DNA of 64,000 nt from Aquila chrysaetos chrysaetos (GCF_900496995.4 NC_044016.1:21866932-21930931); one strand, 5' to 3'. Shown: positions 35,401 to 44,100, numbered from the stretch's first letter. The notes: generated from the letters alone by a model not told the origin. Program-made: numbers and translations.

Positions 35401-37551
35401 CCCCCTGCCACCTTCACCAGAGGAGCACCGTGATTCCTGCATCCCTCCTCCTTCACCTTCAGGAAAGCTGCCTGACACGTGCTGGACCCCACTTTCCCAA
35501 CTCAGCCTCTGCCAGGGCTTTTATTTAATGCTCGCCAACGCGCCTGGCTAGCTAGATAGGTTTTATTCAGCGTGACAGCCAGATTAACAGTACAGATAAA
35601 TATTATCATCAAAGCACAAAACCCTAGTCCCGGCGTGAAGAGTCATGCCTTCTGCCATGCCCAGAGTCATCGTCAAGCTGCCTACGTGAGATCTGCTGGT
35701 ATTTCTAACGTTCCCATCACCGTGGTGCCTGGGCGATCAACAGACAAATAAGGACAGAACCGAAGGGCAGACCTCACCGCTGGTCTGCCTGAGCACTTAT
35801 ATGGCCCACATCACCCAGCTATCTGAACATCTCACCATCTCTCATGTATCTACCCCCCGCAACATTTCCCCCCAACCCCACCGACACCTCATAATTCCCC
35901 CCTACTTTTTTTCCCACCGTTACCCTCTTTCTTTTCTCACTGGCACCATCATCCTGCCTAGGAGAAAAAGACAGCACAAGGCTTTTAAGCTACTCCTAAG
36001 GACAGACAGACCCGGACTCTACCTGATCTGCCGTTTCCTCCTCTGGGGAAGAGGAAGGGGAGGGGAGAAGGAGCAAGGGGAGGGTTAAAGGGTATTATCA
36101 CTAGACACCGATACAGAATTGTCTAGCCTATAGCCGGGGAACAGATGCTACTGTACAAGTTTACTGAAGAGCTGGGAGGCAAAGAAACCCCCGTTTTAGG
36201 TCATGGTGGAAAAACTCTTGGGAGAGTGGAAAGAATTGTCCCACGAGCCAAATCTGGCAGGCAGGCAGCAACGGAGCTGCTCTGTGCCACAATCGAGTGA
36301 GAGCTGCGCCTCGCTTCCCATGGAGCACTGCCTAATGTGTGGCTGTCACTGGAGAAAGTAGAGATATAACAGGCTAGAAACAAAGCGTGCAGTTCCTGCA
36401 TGACTTCAGTTACAGCTGAAATGGCTCCTAACTGGGGAGTTACCTTCCAGCATTGGTGCTGAACAAACAATGTGAATAACTGATTAGTTTGCAAGTGACG
36501 TTTATTTTCATGATTGTGGGAGATTATGTGGCCCACGTTCTCTCAGAGTGCCGAGGAGAAATGGCAGGAGAGGACTAACCTGTTATAGCCTTTAAAACAT
36601 AATCCATGCCCATCTAGCGAACAGCCACTTTCACGTGGGCTCTCTGTCTAAACCCCTTAATATCTCTTGGCAACACAGCCCTCTCGGCTCTTTAGAAAAC
36701 AGATTTCTAAGACAGGTTTGCACAGAAAGCTGTCTTTCTTTTTTCTTAAAAAAAAAAAAGAAAGAAAAGGAGGAAGAGTTGATTTCTAATCCCTCAGGAA
36801 TGACAATGAGGCAAAAGTAAAAGTGACTGAGGAGGAAGAGAAGAGAAAAATGCGCAGTTTTGTAATCTCGGTGCAGTAGATATGTATTTTGATTTTTTTT
36901 TTTCAATCTGGAAGAAATTCAGGATCCATTTTGTCCTCTTTGATCTCTATTTGTTTTTCCAGCTAGGTATTTTGAACTCCACTCGGCGGCACGAACCCGA
37001 GCTGGGACCCAAGGCAAATACCGCTGAAACACCCTTTTGCAATGTCAGGAGACCCGAGGACGGCAGGCGAGGCTGATGCAAGAAGCCAGCGCGCTGCCTC
37101 CCAGCCCCGTGCCGCGCCGCCCGCCGGCCGCAGCGCCCGGGGCCCGGCCGCGGCCCCGCCGCCCCGGGAGCCCCACGCCGGGGACGTGCAATGCGCGCAC
37201 ATGTGCGCGGGCACTCCGCACGGCACTGCCGGTTGCTCCGGGGGCCTGCGAAGCGCAGGGCAGCGCTTTCCCCCCCGCTGCAGCAACTGCACGCACACGT
37301 GTGTGCGCTGCAGGCACCCAGCCGGACCCAGTGCCAGCAGCGCGGCGGCACCGCACCGAGCAGGTGGGAGGCAAAGGGGGGGGGGGGGGGGAAAAAAAAA
37401 AAACCGGGAGGGAAAAGTATTTTCCTCCGCGCCCCCCCCCCCCCCCCCGGTACGCGGGGCACAAAGCCCCCGTCCCGCCGCTTACCTCCGCGCTCTGCAG
37501 ATAGAGGAGCGCCGCCAGCCCCCAGTGGATCCAAGTCAGCAGAAAGTTCAT
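17443..37551 (-). CDS. VEGFA: VEGFA coding sequence, eight exons joined, 216-residue precursor
   Basis: Secreted cystine-knot growth factor that dimerises and binds VEGFR1, VEGFR2 and neuropilins to drive blood-vessel growth. The join, in transcript order, is 37551-37486, 31549-31498, 26320-26124, 24350-24274, 23859-23827, 21076-21005, 19873-19742, 17464-17443, totalling 651 nt including TGA. Every intron is GT..AG and the frame stays open across all junctions. Residues 1-26 form the signal peptide, with cleavage expected between A26 and A27 as in human. Residues 52-130 hold the eight conserved knot cysteines (C52, C77, C83, C86, C87, C94, C128, C130). N101-V-T is the conserved N-glycosylation site. 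Residues 142-166 are the basic heparin-binding block of exon 6, 167-210 the cysteine-rich exon 7 domain, and 211-216 the CEKPRR tail. Skipping exons 6 and/or 7 keeps the frame and gives mature lengths 190, 166, 146 and 122. Identification is secure; the isoforms expressed are inferred. Confidence 0.98.
17465..19741 (-). other. VEGFA: VEGFA intron 7
   Basis: A 2.3-kb intron with donor GTTTGT and acceptor TCTGACAG. I see no gene in it. Confidence 0.88.
19742..19873 (-). CDS. VEGFA: VEGFA exon 7 (neuropilin/heparin-binding domain, residues 166-210)
   Basis: A 132-nt exon, the same length as human exon 7, with acceptor TTTTTGCAG and donor GTTTGT. It encodes the eight-cysteine C-terminal domain: C168, C171, C186, C188, C190, C197 and C209 here, with C211 in exon 8. 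In human, this domain with the C-terminal arginine binds heparin and neuropilin-1. The donor GTTTGT is a weaker match than those of the other introns, which fits regulated skipping. Confidence 0.98.
19874..21004 (-). other. VEGFA: VEGFA intron 6
   Basis: A 1.1-kb intron with donor GTACGT and acceptor TTTGCAG. It holds a (CA/CG)n alternating tract at about 20,598-20,636. The first codons are open in frame to a TAG, so retention would truncate the protein. Confidence 0.88.
20598..20636. repeat. (AC)n/(CG)n tract in VEGFA intron 6
   Basis: ACACACACACACGCGCGCAC and following repeats; an alternating purine-pyrimidine tract with Z-DNA potential. Confidence 0.9.
21005..21076 (-). CDS. VEGFA: VEGFA exon 6 (alternative, heparin-binding, residues 142-166)
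   Basis: A 72-nt exon, equal in length to human exon 6a, encoding [18 protein letters not shown] and then YKPPS. The basic run (residues 143-160) is the matrix and heparan-sulphate retention signal. Exon lengths keep the frame if it is skipped; the junction residue then becomes N142 instead of K142. The donor is GTACGT, the same unusual donor I recall for human exon 6a. The acceptor is preceded by a pyrimidine tract of about 100 nt. Without splicing, the frame continues eight codons to a TAG. Confidence 0.95.
21077..23826 (-). other. VEGFA: VEGFA intron 5
   Basis: A 2.75-kb intron, GTAAGT to CTTCCAG, ahead of the alternative exon 6. Its last 100 nt are almost pure pyrimidine on the sense strand. 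Long open frames here (for example 22,356-22,988) look like chance; they have no recognisable domain. Confidence 0.88.
21079..21180 (-). promoter_or_regulatory. VEGFA: Extended pyrimidine tract before VEGFA exon 6
   Basis: About 100 bp with only a handful of non-purines on the plus strand, so nearly all C/U in the transcript, ending U-run then CUUCCAG. This is far longer than a normal polypyrimidine tract and suits repressor proteins such as PTB. It may govern inclusion of the heparin-binding exon. Confidence 0.7.
23827..23859 (-). CDS. VEGFA: VEGFA exon 5 (residues 131-142)
   Basis: A 33-nt exon with acceptor CCCACAG and donor GTAAGT. It encodes the end of R131, then [10 protein letters not shown] and the first two bases of codon 142. 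It is one codon longer than the 30-nt human exon, which fits the one-residue-longer isoforms (122/146/166/190) reported for birds. In human this segment contains the plasmin-sensitive linker between the receptor-binding and heparin-binding parts. Confidence 0.96.
23860..24273 (-). other. VEGFA: VEGFA intron 4
   Basis: A short 414-bp intron, GTGAG to CCCACAG. I see nothing else in it. Confidence 0.9.
24274..24350 (-). CDS. VEGFA: VEGFA exon 4 (residues 106-131)
   Basis: The 77-nt exon matches human length. Acceptor TTCCAG precedes ATC ATG AGA, and the exon ends TGCAG before donor GTGAG. It encodes [19 protein letters not shown] followed by HSKCDCR. It supplies the last two knot cysteines (C128, C130) and the basic KPHQ loop that contacts VEGFR2 in human VEGF. 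Confidence 0.98.
24351..26123 (-). other. VEGFA: VEGFA intron 3
   Basis: A 1.8-kb intron with donor GTGAGG and acceptor TTCCAG. I see nothing else in it. Confidence 0.88.
26124..26320 (-). CDS. VEGFA: VEGFA exon 3 (cystine-knot core, residues 40-105)
   Basis: The 197-nt exon, the same length as in human, has a CTTTTAG acceptor and ends GAG before donor GTGAGG. It carries most of the receptor-binding cystine-knot domain: C52, C77, C83, C86, C87 and C94. It also has the CAGCC knot motif (human CGGCC, so one G is A here) and the glycosylation site N101-V102-T103. The exon ends in phase 0 at E105. Confidence 0.98.
26472..26499. repeat. (AC)n microsatellite in VEGFA intron 2
   Basis: An uninterrupted AC dinucleotide run of about 28 bases. 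Confidence 0.95.
29600..29720 (-). repeat. MIR-like SINE relic in VEGFA intron 2
   Basis: The plus strand reads TTCACAGAGGAGAAACTGAA, then GTACAGAGAGAGGACCTCCA, then AGGTCATACAGGAGG and ending in GTCCTGATTCCTAGC. It follows the inverted MIR core closely. Confidence 0.65.
31185..31850. promoter_or_regulatory. Second CpG island, covering VEGFA exon 2
   Basis: About 660 bp of extreme G+C with many CG pairs around exon 2 (31,549-31,498), set in ordinary intronic DNA. Long open frames on both strands (for example 31,181-31,846) are explained by composition. It may be a conserved intragenic regulatory island or an alternative promoter; the sequence alone does not decide. Confidence 0.8.
31498..31549 (-). 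CDS. VEGFA: VEGFA exon 2 (residues 23-39 plus first base of codon 40)
   Basis: The 52-nt exon has acceptor TTTGCAG just upstream and donor GTAAG at 31497-31493, the same length as in human. It encodes [17 protein letters not shown] and the first base of V40. The sequence around A26/A27 fits the signal-peptidase site, so the mature chain should begin APALGD. It lies at the edge of a second, very GC-rich island. Confidence 0.97.
37194..37209. other. Perfect 16-bp palindrome in VEGFA intron 1
   Basis: CGCGCACATGTGCGCG, self-complementary over its whole length and wholly alternating purine-pyrimidine. A second, 10-bp palindrome CACACGTGTG with an E-box core lies at 37,294-37,303. Confidence 0.85.
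37376..37448. repeat. G16-A12 and C17 homopolymer pair at the start of VEGFA intron 1
   Basis: G16 at 37,376-37,391, A12 at 37,392-37,403 and C17 at 37,432-37,448 on the plus strand. In the transcript this is a G17 run 38 nt past exon 1 and a C16 run 95 nt past it, able to pair. Homopolymer lengths may be inexact. Confidence 0.9.
37486..37551 (-). CDS. VEGFA: VEGFA coding exon 1 (signal peptide, residues 1-22)
   Basis: The exon encodes M1 to E22, beginning [10 protein letters not shown] and ending LQSAE, which is most of the signal peptide. The ATG at 37551-37549 has A at -3, a good initiation context. The exon ends GAG followed by donor GTAAG (37485-37481), in phase 0. Its 66-nt coding length equals human exon 1. 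It lies in the main CpG island, and the intron begins with unusual G and C runs. Confidence 0.98.
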
Positions 37552-37739
37552 GGTTGCCGGCGCACGCCGCGGAGCGGGGCCCGCCGCGCTCCGCCTCGCC
37601 GCCGCCTCGCCGCCGCCGCCGCCCCGCCGCGCTCTCGCCCGCGCCTCCTCCGTGCCCGCCGCCGCCTCCTGGGGTGCCGCCGGCCGGGCGCTGCGAGGGG
37701 CTCCGGGGGAAGGGGGGTTCCTCTTCAGGGTCTCCGGTT

Positions 37740-37751
37740 TCACCCCTCCAT
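37740..37751 (-). CDS. Three-codon upstream ORF in the VEGFA leader (Met-Glu-Gly-stop)
   Basis: ATG GAG GGG TGA on the minus strand, 200 nt upstream of the VEGFA ATG and out of frame with it. The human leader, from memory, has ATG GAC GGG TGA about 190 nt upstream, with similar flanks (GGGCT before the ATG). Its conservation in a fast-changing GC-rich leader suggests selection. A short uORF in the human IRES-A region has been reported to control isoform-specific translation. Confidence 0.6.
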   Translation of the reverse strand: MEG

Positions 37752-37976
37752 AAGCCCGGCTCTCCGCCGGCCCCCGCTGCTGCTTTCGGTGGGCGCTCCG
37801 CCGGGCCGAGCGCACGCTCCGCGGCCGCCCCGCCGCCGCCCGGCCCCCGCCGCCGGGCAGTCCGAGCTCCACAGCGGCGCCCGTCCGCGGCCGCTCTCCC
37901 CGCGCCGGGGCAGGCAGGCACCCGCGCCGCGCTCGCTCGGTTTCGCGCACTCTCGCCAAAGTTTGCGCGGAAAGTT

Positions 37977-37985
37977 TCAATGCAT
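37977..37985 (-). CDS. Two-codon upstream ORF in the VEGFA leader (Met-His-stop)
   Basis: ATG CAT TGA on the minus strand, 434 nt upstream of the VEGFA start. It is also the tail of a longer open frame on this strand, so if the transcript starts above 38,642 an ATG there would read through in the same frame to the same TGA. I see no match to a human uORF at this point, so it may be lineage-specific or neutral. Confidence 0.35.
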   Translation of the reverse strand: MH

Positions 37986-38499
37986 CTCTTTTCCTGCGCG
38001 CCCTCTTCGCGGCGGCTGCCTCCGGCGACTCTCCGAGCCGGGGTCGCCTCCCCGGAGGGAAGGGGCTGATCCCGCCGCCGCTCGGCCCGACCCCTCTCCG
38101 CAAGTCGGGGTGGTGGTGGCGGAGGGGACGAACAGAGCGCTTTCCGCCTGCCCTCTCTGTCTCTCTCGCCCTTTCTCTGTCCACCGCTTTAAAAAAAAAA
38201 AATAAGAAGTGATGTAAAAAAAAAAAAAGAGAAAAAATCCAAACTGTCTAGAGAGAGAGGGAACTGGGGCGGGGGGAGGCTCTGCAGGAAAGGGAGGAAA
38301 AAAAAATCCCAGTGGATCAAAGTATAGGTGGGGAAAAAAATAAATTAAACGAGAGGATAAAGCAAGGCGGCAAGCCAACAGCAGGTCCCGGTGCCCGGGG
38401 AGGGCTGCTCCCGCGGCGCGCTGTCCCCCGCCGGCGCGGCGTGCGCTCCTCGCCCCCGGCGCGGCGGCACCGGCGCTCCGCGCACTCCAGCGGCGGCTC

Positions 38500-38830
38500 C
38501 GCGCAGCGCCCGCTCCCCGCGCAGCGCCCGCCCCACCGCCCGGTCGCCGGCGCTCTGCAACTGCTCGGCGCGGCCGCGGGGAGAGACGCTCCGGCGAAGT
38601 CCCACCCTCCCCGGCGATTCCCCTCCCTCCTCCCCTCCCCATCCCTTTTCGCGCTGGTCGAAAAGGCCACGGAGGTAAGGGGTGCGCGGCCCTGCGCCGC
38701 CCGCCCGCCCCACTCGCGACCGCAGCTCCCCGCGGCTCGCACATTTCGCCCCTAGCCTCCCTGCCCTGCCTTCCCCCCGGCCGCCCCACGGGCCGCGCTT
38801 CCTCCACCCTTTCTGTCTTGCCGATGGATG
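38500..38830 (-). promoter_or_regulatory. VEGFA: VEGFA core promoter, TATA-less with GC boxes
   Basis: Minus-strand GC boxes cluster at 38,717-38,696 (GGGGCGGGCGGGCGG) and 38,541-38,525 (GGGCGGTGGGGCGGGCG), within a CpG island and with no TATA box nearby. The human VEGFA promoter is likewise TATA-less, driven by Sp1 sites within about 90 bp of the start. If the upper cluster is that element, transcription starts near 38,620-38,650. The start itself cannot be read from sequence. Confidence 0.55.
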
Positions 38831-39001
38831 CGGCGTTCGGGTCAAAATTCACCTTGCCCGTGTGAATTGCTCCAAAGTCCAGCAGAGCCATTTGAGGGGA
38901 GGGGGCAGCAGGGGACAAATTGTGATCACAGTCATCATCAGTGTCCCCTCGAAGGCCTTCACTTTTCAGATACAGTGATTTCTGAGCACCTATGTGCTAA
39001 A

Positions 39002-39016
39002 GGGGGGGGGGGGGGG
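39002..39016. repeat. G15 homopolymer upstream of VEGFA
   Basis: Fifteen consecutive G about 1.45 kb upstream of the ATG, in the distal promoter. Confidence 0.9.
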
Positions 39017-40839
39017 CATCCTCAGTTGGGTTTTATTTCTCTTTATCCTTGGCTCAGGGGGCCTGCCAGCACTGGCTGAGCGGTGCCCCAGTGTGCGGAA
39101 GGGTGTCATACTGAAGGGGTGAAGATTTTGCCAGACAAACCCCACCCTGCTTTCTGGGATGGTATTTGAAGGGCAAACAGGCAGCTTTGTCTCACTGGGG
39201 TTACCACAGGCATTCCCCAACTGAGCTCCTTCACTCGTGTCACACGCAAAATTTCCTCATACGGGATATATAGTAACAACACGCATGTGTCAACATATAT
39301 AAATCCCTCTCTTGCCACTGTCCTCCAAGGACCTTGGGTGGCGGACGGAGTGGAAGTCCGGACTGGCAGATTTCTGGGGCACACCATGGGCTGGAGGAAG
39401 GGGAAGGGGAAAAAGACACCGAAGAAAGAAAAGGCCATATTGTCATTCGAAAGCAGGTATTCCAGTGCTCTGCCACAGACTCTTACCGATACAGGCAAAG
39501 CGCCGGCTCTATAGAGGCACCTGCTGGCTGAGGGAAACACACGAAAGAACAGCAACAGTCTTTGCTTTCGGTAGATCTTAGACCTGTTCTTCCTTTTGCT
39601 TATTTTTTAAAGATTTTGTGGCACCCCTTGGTGCAGTATGTGGGGATGTCGCCTGGGTCACAATGATCCCAAGGAGGGCTCGGACATGAGTGACGGGTCT
39701 GTCTGAGCAAGGAATGACTCCAGCTCCCGTCCGGCCCCTCCACTGCCCCCACTGCAGGGTCGCACCCCACACCCCTGGTGCCCACGGCCTTCCTTCTGGG
39801 TGAGGGGAGAAATCCAGCCTAGTCAAAAGCCTGGAGGCGAATATAATCCCTTTCCCCTCAGGGATCACGTTTCTACAGAGGAGTGGTGGGTGTTGTTCAA
39901 ACATTGCAAAAGAATCCCTTTTTCTTTGCTTTCTCCATTTTTTTTTTTACTAATTGTTGCAGGGTGGTTCTGGAGAAACAAATATCCATCCAAAATAACC
40001 AGAGTTTCCCATATTCAGAATGCAGTTCCCCAAAATGTCCTCCAAGACATAGGGAGACTTCAAGCTTCCCCTGGGAAAAAGAGGGGATATTTCACCAACT
40101 GAAGATAAAGCCAGATTAAAGTTGCCAGAGGCAGGAACCACTTCCGACTGTGTCACAGTTCACTGTGAGCAGCTCCCTCCTTACACCAGGCCTCTGCACT
40201 TCAGGGCAGCAGCAAGCAGATAACTCGCTCGGTACTTTTTTCTCTTTATTTGGTAGAAGGTCCTAGGTGCCTTTTCCCCTCCCGCTAGGTGAGCATTTTG
40301 TGAATGAAGGTAGCTCTACTGAAAATAACTTGCAATTTTAACACTCCTCTGGATGGACGAAATCCCTCTGGCTGCTGCATTGCTGAAAGTCCCATATAGG
40401 AATAGCACAGAAAAGATTAAATCCACAAGTGGCAAGGAATAGCCTTATCCCCTTAAAGTTACAAGGTACTGTAAATAATGTACAGAACCCAACTTCTAAA
40501 ATTACCACTACAGGATTGCTCATCTCGTCTTACATTTCATCTGGATCCTGTGATCTTCCCACCTGCCAACATCCTGTTACCAGGAAAGCGGTGTATGTGA
40601 AGTTTGTGCAAATGGTCATGTACTTGCCTGAATTCTGGCACCAGCAAGGACATTCATGTGCCTTCCATGTTAACATTACACCGTAATACTGACATTGCTA
40701 TAGTATCTACAGTGTTCGCGCTAAGCAGTGCTCACCAAAAAAGCAAATCAGTGCATGTCCCAGCTACGCTTCTTTATTAGCCTTGTTATCTTTCCCATGT
40801 CAATGGCTCCTGAGGCAGAAAGAAAGACGGCATCAACAG

Positions 40840-41130
40840 GCAGGATTTTAAATATGGAATACCTAAAAGCACGAGCTCCATGTTTAGGCACTTAAGGGAA
40901 GACGCGTGATTTGCAAAGAGGCTGGGTGATGACTTATTTGGAGCTGTGAGACGCTGAGAACTTTTAAGAACCTGACCATAATTTAGGACTTCATCTTGCA
41001 GATTGAATTCAGTGGAAGCTTTGGCATTGACTTCAAAGGGCATAAGATCAAGCCCTTATTTAGGGGCTCAAAATACAAAATTAGGAGCCTAAATTTAGGC
41101 ATCCATTTTTTAATACCTTGACCCATGTTA
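40840..41130. repeat. Candidate palindromic repeat relic (TTAGG..CCTAA type)
   Basis: It contains a perfect 14-bp palindrome GCCTAAATTTAGGC at 41,087-41,100, a stem-like GCCCTTATTTAGGGGC at 41,052-41,067 and related TTTAGGC at about 40,883. These resemble an old palindromic repeat common in turtle and crocodilian DNA as I recall it. A like fragment is at 14,665-14,725. Confidence 0.35.
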
Positions 41131-44100
41131 GTAATACCCTTCGTCTAATCCGTCTATTTGACCTGAAAAGAGGAATGTCAGTAACTCTTTACCAACTCGC
41201 CTAAAAGAACCTGTGGCTGACAAGGGGGAAATGCAAGAAACGCATTCCCTGCACTTCGTTTATTTTTTCTCCCGTCTCTCAGATCCCCAAAATAACAGCT
41301 GGAGCAATGTTAGCAGAGGAGCTCAGGCCCACTTTGAAATTGGAACAGGAAATGTGAGAAATGTGGACATTAAAAAACAAATGAAACAAAACAATATTTT
41401 CTTAGAATTCCATCTTGTGGGCAAGTCTTGGGGGGAATCTGGATTTGGATAATCTAAATTAGGAGAGAAGTCAGGGAAACAAAGAGTAATTTTAAACATT
41501 TTAGTGCCAGAGCTATTTCTTAACACACAGCACACTCTCTGATTTCAAATATAGTCCCTCAGCGCTGAGCCTGGAGAACAGCACGAGGAAAAATCAACGT
41601 CTTGATCCAGCCTTCTAGCAGACATGGAAAAAAGGCCAGAATGGAGTGAACTGTTGAGAGAAGCAGCCAGGTGAATGGATCCTAAACGTCCTGAGGTATT
41701 TCAGGTGCTTCCTTCCCTGTGAGAAAATCACAGGGACACAAGATGCAATAACCAGGCTGTGGCCGAGTTGGCTGCAGCATGATCACAAGACAGTGAATCA
41801 ATTAACCGCACGATCCTTATTATTGTGATTATTTTTGTGTCGGTTGCACTAATAGAGAAGGGAGCAGCTCTAGGTATAACAAAAGGTTGCTCCTCCTAGA
41901 TGCTTTGCCAACGCTCCCTCTGCTGTGGTATAAATAGAATACATGCAGCGGGCAAGGGCAGCACTAGGCTTGTATTTGCAAGCATTAGAGATGCCCATGC
42001 ACCACCCACTGGCAATTTCACTTGCCTCTGTCACTCAGGAGATTGTCCAAAGATCTTCAGCTCCTGGAAAGAGAGAAAAATGCTCACGAATGCACAGTAC
42101 CATCATTCACTCTGTCCTTCTGGGTTGACTCTCCCATAGTCAATAATTACAGCAGGTTATAAGGAGTTGCTCCCCTTACCTTACTCTTCATCTCTATTTT
42201 CCTGTCTCTCACTGGATCTTTGATCCTTTTGGAGCAAGCAGCAGAGGCAGTGACAAGTGAGTGGAGATAACAGAACGGGTCCTCAGCCATCAGCAGGACT
42301 GTTTTAATATCTACAGAGAGATAAGAGACTCAAACAGCTTTTTTCCTGCCAGAACTACATGTAATGTCAGCCTAAGGGTACAGACATCTTGACCCTGACT
42401 TACATGTCCCCAGCTAATAGAGCTGGTAGGAATATACACACACAGTTATTGTGATAGTACTTCACCTTACACTTACATCACAGTCCCTGGAGAAGCATCT
42501 GATGGGGCAGCCTTAGGTATTAAATCATTTCCTGGAGGGGAGAATTCATTTGGGCTCATTTATTATCATTTGTCTTGGAGCTCATATTTTACACTCTGAG
42601 CATAGGGAGTGGGTGTTATTCATGGCTATGGGTGTAAGAACCAAAGACTAATTTCAGAAAAGCTGTTCTGTTGTTTGAGGTTGATCACTTGATGTTCATC
42701 CCAGGTGCTGGACACATGTTGCTTGCTGAAGGAGGTATGACTTGGTCTCAGATTTCATCATTTTGGTAACTACCAAACAAAAATAAAACTAAACTCAAGC
42801 ATGCCTATCCCTCCCCTGCAAAACAAGTGGCCGTTAGCAATATTGCCTTGAACAACAAATAAACCTATGCAACAATCAAATCAGAATCACATCAATGATG
42901 CATCAAATGAGTACAGTAACAGAGGGACACAGAAGAGAAGTTGGACAGTCAGCATGCGCAGTCCTCTGCAAAGACAAGCAAATGGGACTTCAGTCAAGAG
43001 GAACCCACAAAGCATCTATTCTGTATGCTATGGGCCACAAAGTCCCTCCCAGCACCTCACACCACACTTCAGAGCTGTAGCAAAGGCCAAATACCACAAA
43101 CGTAACGTGCCACAGAAAGAGAGAAGAGCGCAAGGCCCTGTCCAAGCCCTGGCAGTGGCAGGCTGTGGTTTGCACCAGTGCCCCACATGACTATTCAGAA
43201 GTTGTCAGCACCAAAGATGAAGGTAGAAAACCCCAACCGGTGGTGTCTATCTGATCAAGGAAGAACTGCCTCCTGCCCACAGATCTGACAGTTGGATTAA
43301 ATGCTGGGGACACAGGGATGGGATCACGGATACACCTTGTCACAAATTATGTCTTTTCTCTGGCCAGTCACTCACCAGTGCTCCTGTAGAAGGAAGAAGC
43401 TGCAGCAGAAACCCATAAGCCGCCTTATTCTTCAAAGGCAGGAGAAACCCTTCCTGCCTCCTTCAGGAAGTGTGGGATTATTGCCGCACAGGCATGGTGC
43501 CAACAAGTGCTGACCCAGCCTCCTCTCAGATCTCCTTGGTGAGACTCAAAAGCCCCACTACAATGAAAGGGGGAGATTTGGGAGTTATAACTTCCTTAGG
43601 CTGAAAAGCTGGGGAGCAGCCAGCCATTTGTGGTTCCCCATTCCAGGGTACCAGAGGGGAGTGAAATGTATCTGCACCAAAGCAACACCTGTGCCTCTTC
43701 TCCAGCATTTAGGGTCTGAGGTAGGGAACCTCCCCATCCTCAAGCACCACTTCCCCACAGGTGACTCTGGACCTCCTTGCACCATTTCCTCCTCCTACCC
43801 TCTTTCCCACAAGTAACTCGTGTTCATCCCAGTCTCACCTGCACAAATTACCCGGGGCCCGATCCCTTCAGGAAATCCTGCCCACTCAACTGTGCAGGCT
43901 ATAAACCCCAACCAAAGGATTCTCCAATCAAATCTACAACTGGATGCCAGTTAAATATTTTCATACTTATGCTAGATTATTATCTGATGTGTAAACCACA
44001 AACAATACGTACAATTGTAAAGCTTCCATCTCAGAGGTATATTAATGTCTGGCTCTACACTCCAAAAATGTGAGATTTTTTTTTAAAATAACAGAATTCA

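Larger units (their letters stand above)
31550..37485 (-). other. VEGFA: VEGFA intron 1
   Basis: A 5.9-kb intron, GTAAG to TTTGCAG. Its first 450 bp are CpG-island DNA with a G/C homopolymer pair and Z-DNA-like palindromes. A CACGTGGG motif (36,632-36,639) and ACGTG (37,184-37,188) are candidate E-box or hypoxia-response cores. Apart from short A-runs (near 36,750) I see no repeat or RNA gene. Confidence 0.9.
37552..38640 (-). other. VEGFA: VEGFA 5' untranslated region (upstream edge estimated)
   Basis: Long GC-rich leader of about 1.1 kb, close to the 1,038 nt of human VEGFA. The minus strand near 38,345 reads TTTATCCTCTCGTTTAATTT, resembling the human 5' UTR as I recall it, followed by several U-rich runs (for example 38,191-38,202). 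The main frame is open from a TAG at 38,250-38,248 down to the ATG. Two tiny uORFs lie inside. In human this leader carries two IRES elements and a CUG start for L-VEGF; those functions are inferred here, not shown. The transcription start is placed only by distance from the GC boxes. Confidence 0.75.
37040..38830. promoter_or_regulatory. CpG island over VEGFA promoter, leader, exon 1 and start of intron 1
   Basis: Very high G+C with dense CG dinucleotides, in sharp contrast to the AT-richer flanks below 37,030 and above 38,830. It accounts for the many long overlapping open frames on both strands here, which are composition artefacts. Confidence 0.9.

Noticed and set aside
38182-38184. Apparent Met start of a 379-codon frame covering VEGFA exon 1
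   Set aside because: The codon is GTG, not ATG, and there is no evidence of initiation there. CTG codons further in are better candidates.
36947-38918. Very long overlapping open frames on both strands (up to 387 codons)
   Set aside because: They lie in the CpG island, are rich in Pro/Arg/Ala/Gly and have no domains. Only the frame leading into VEGFA exon 1 has independent support.
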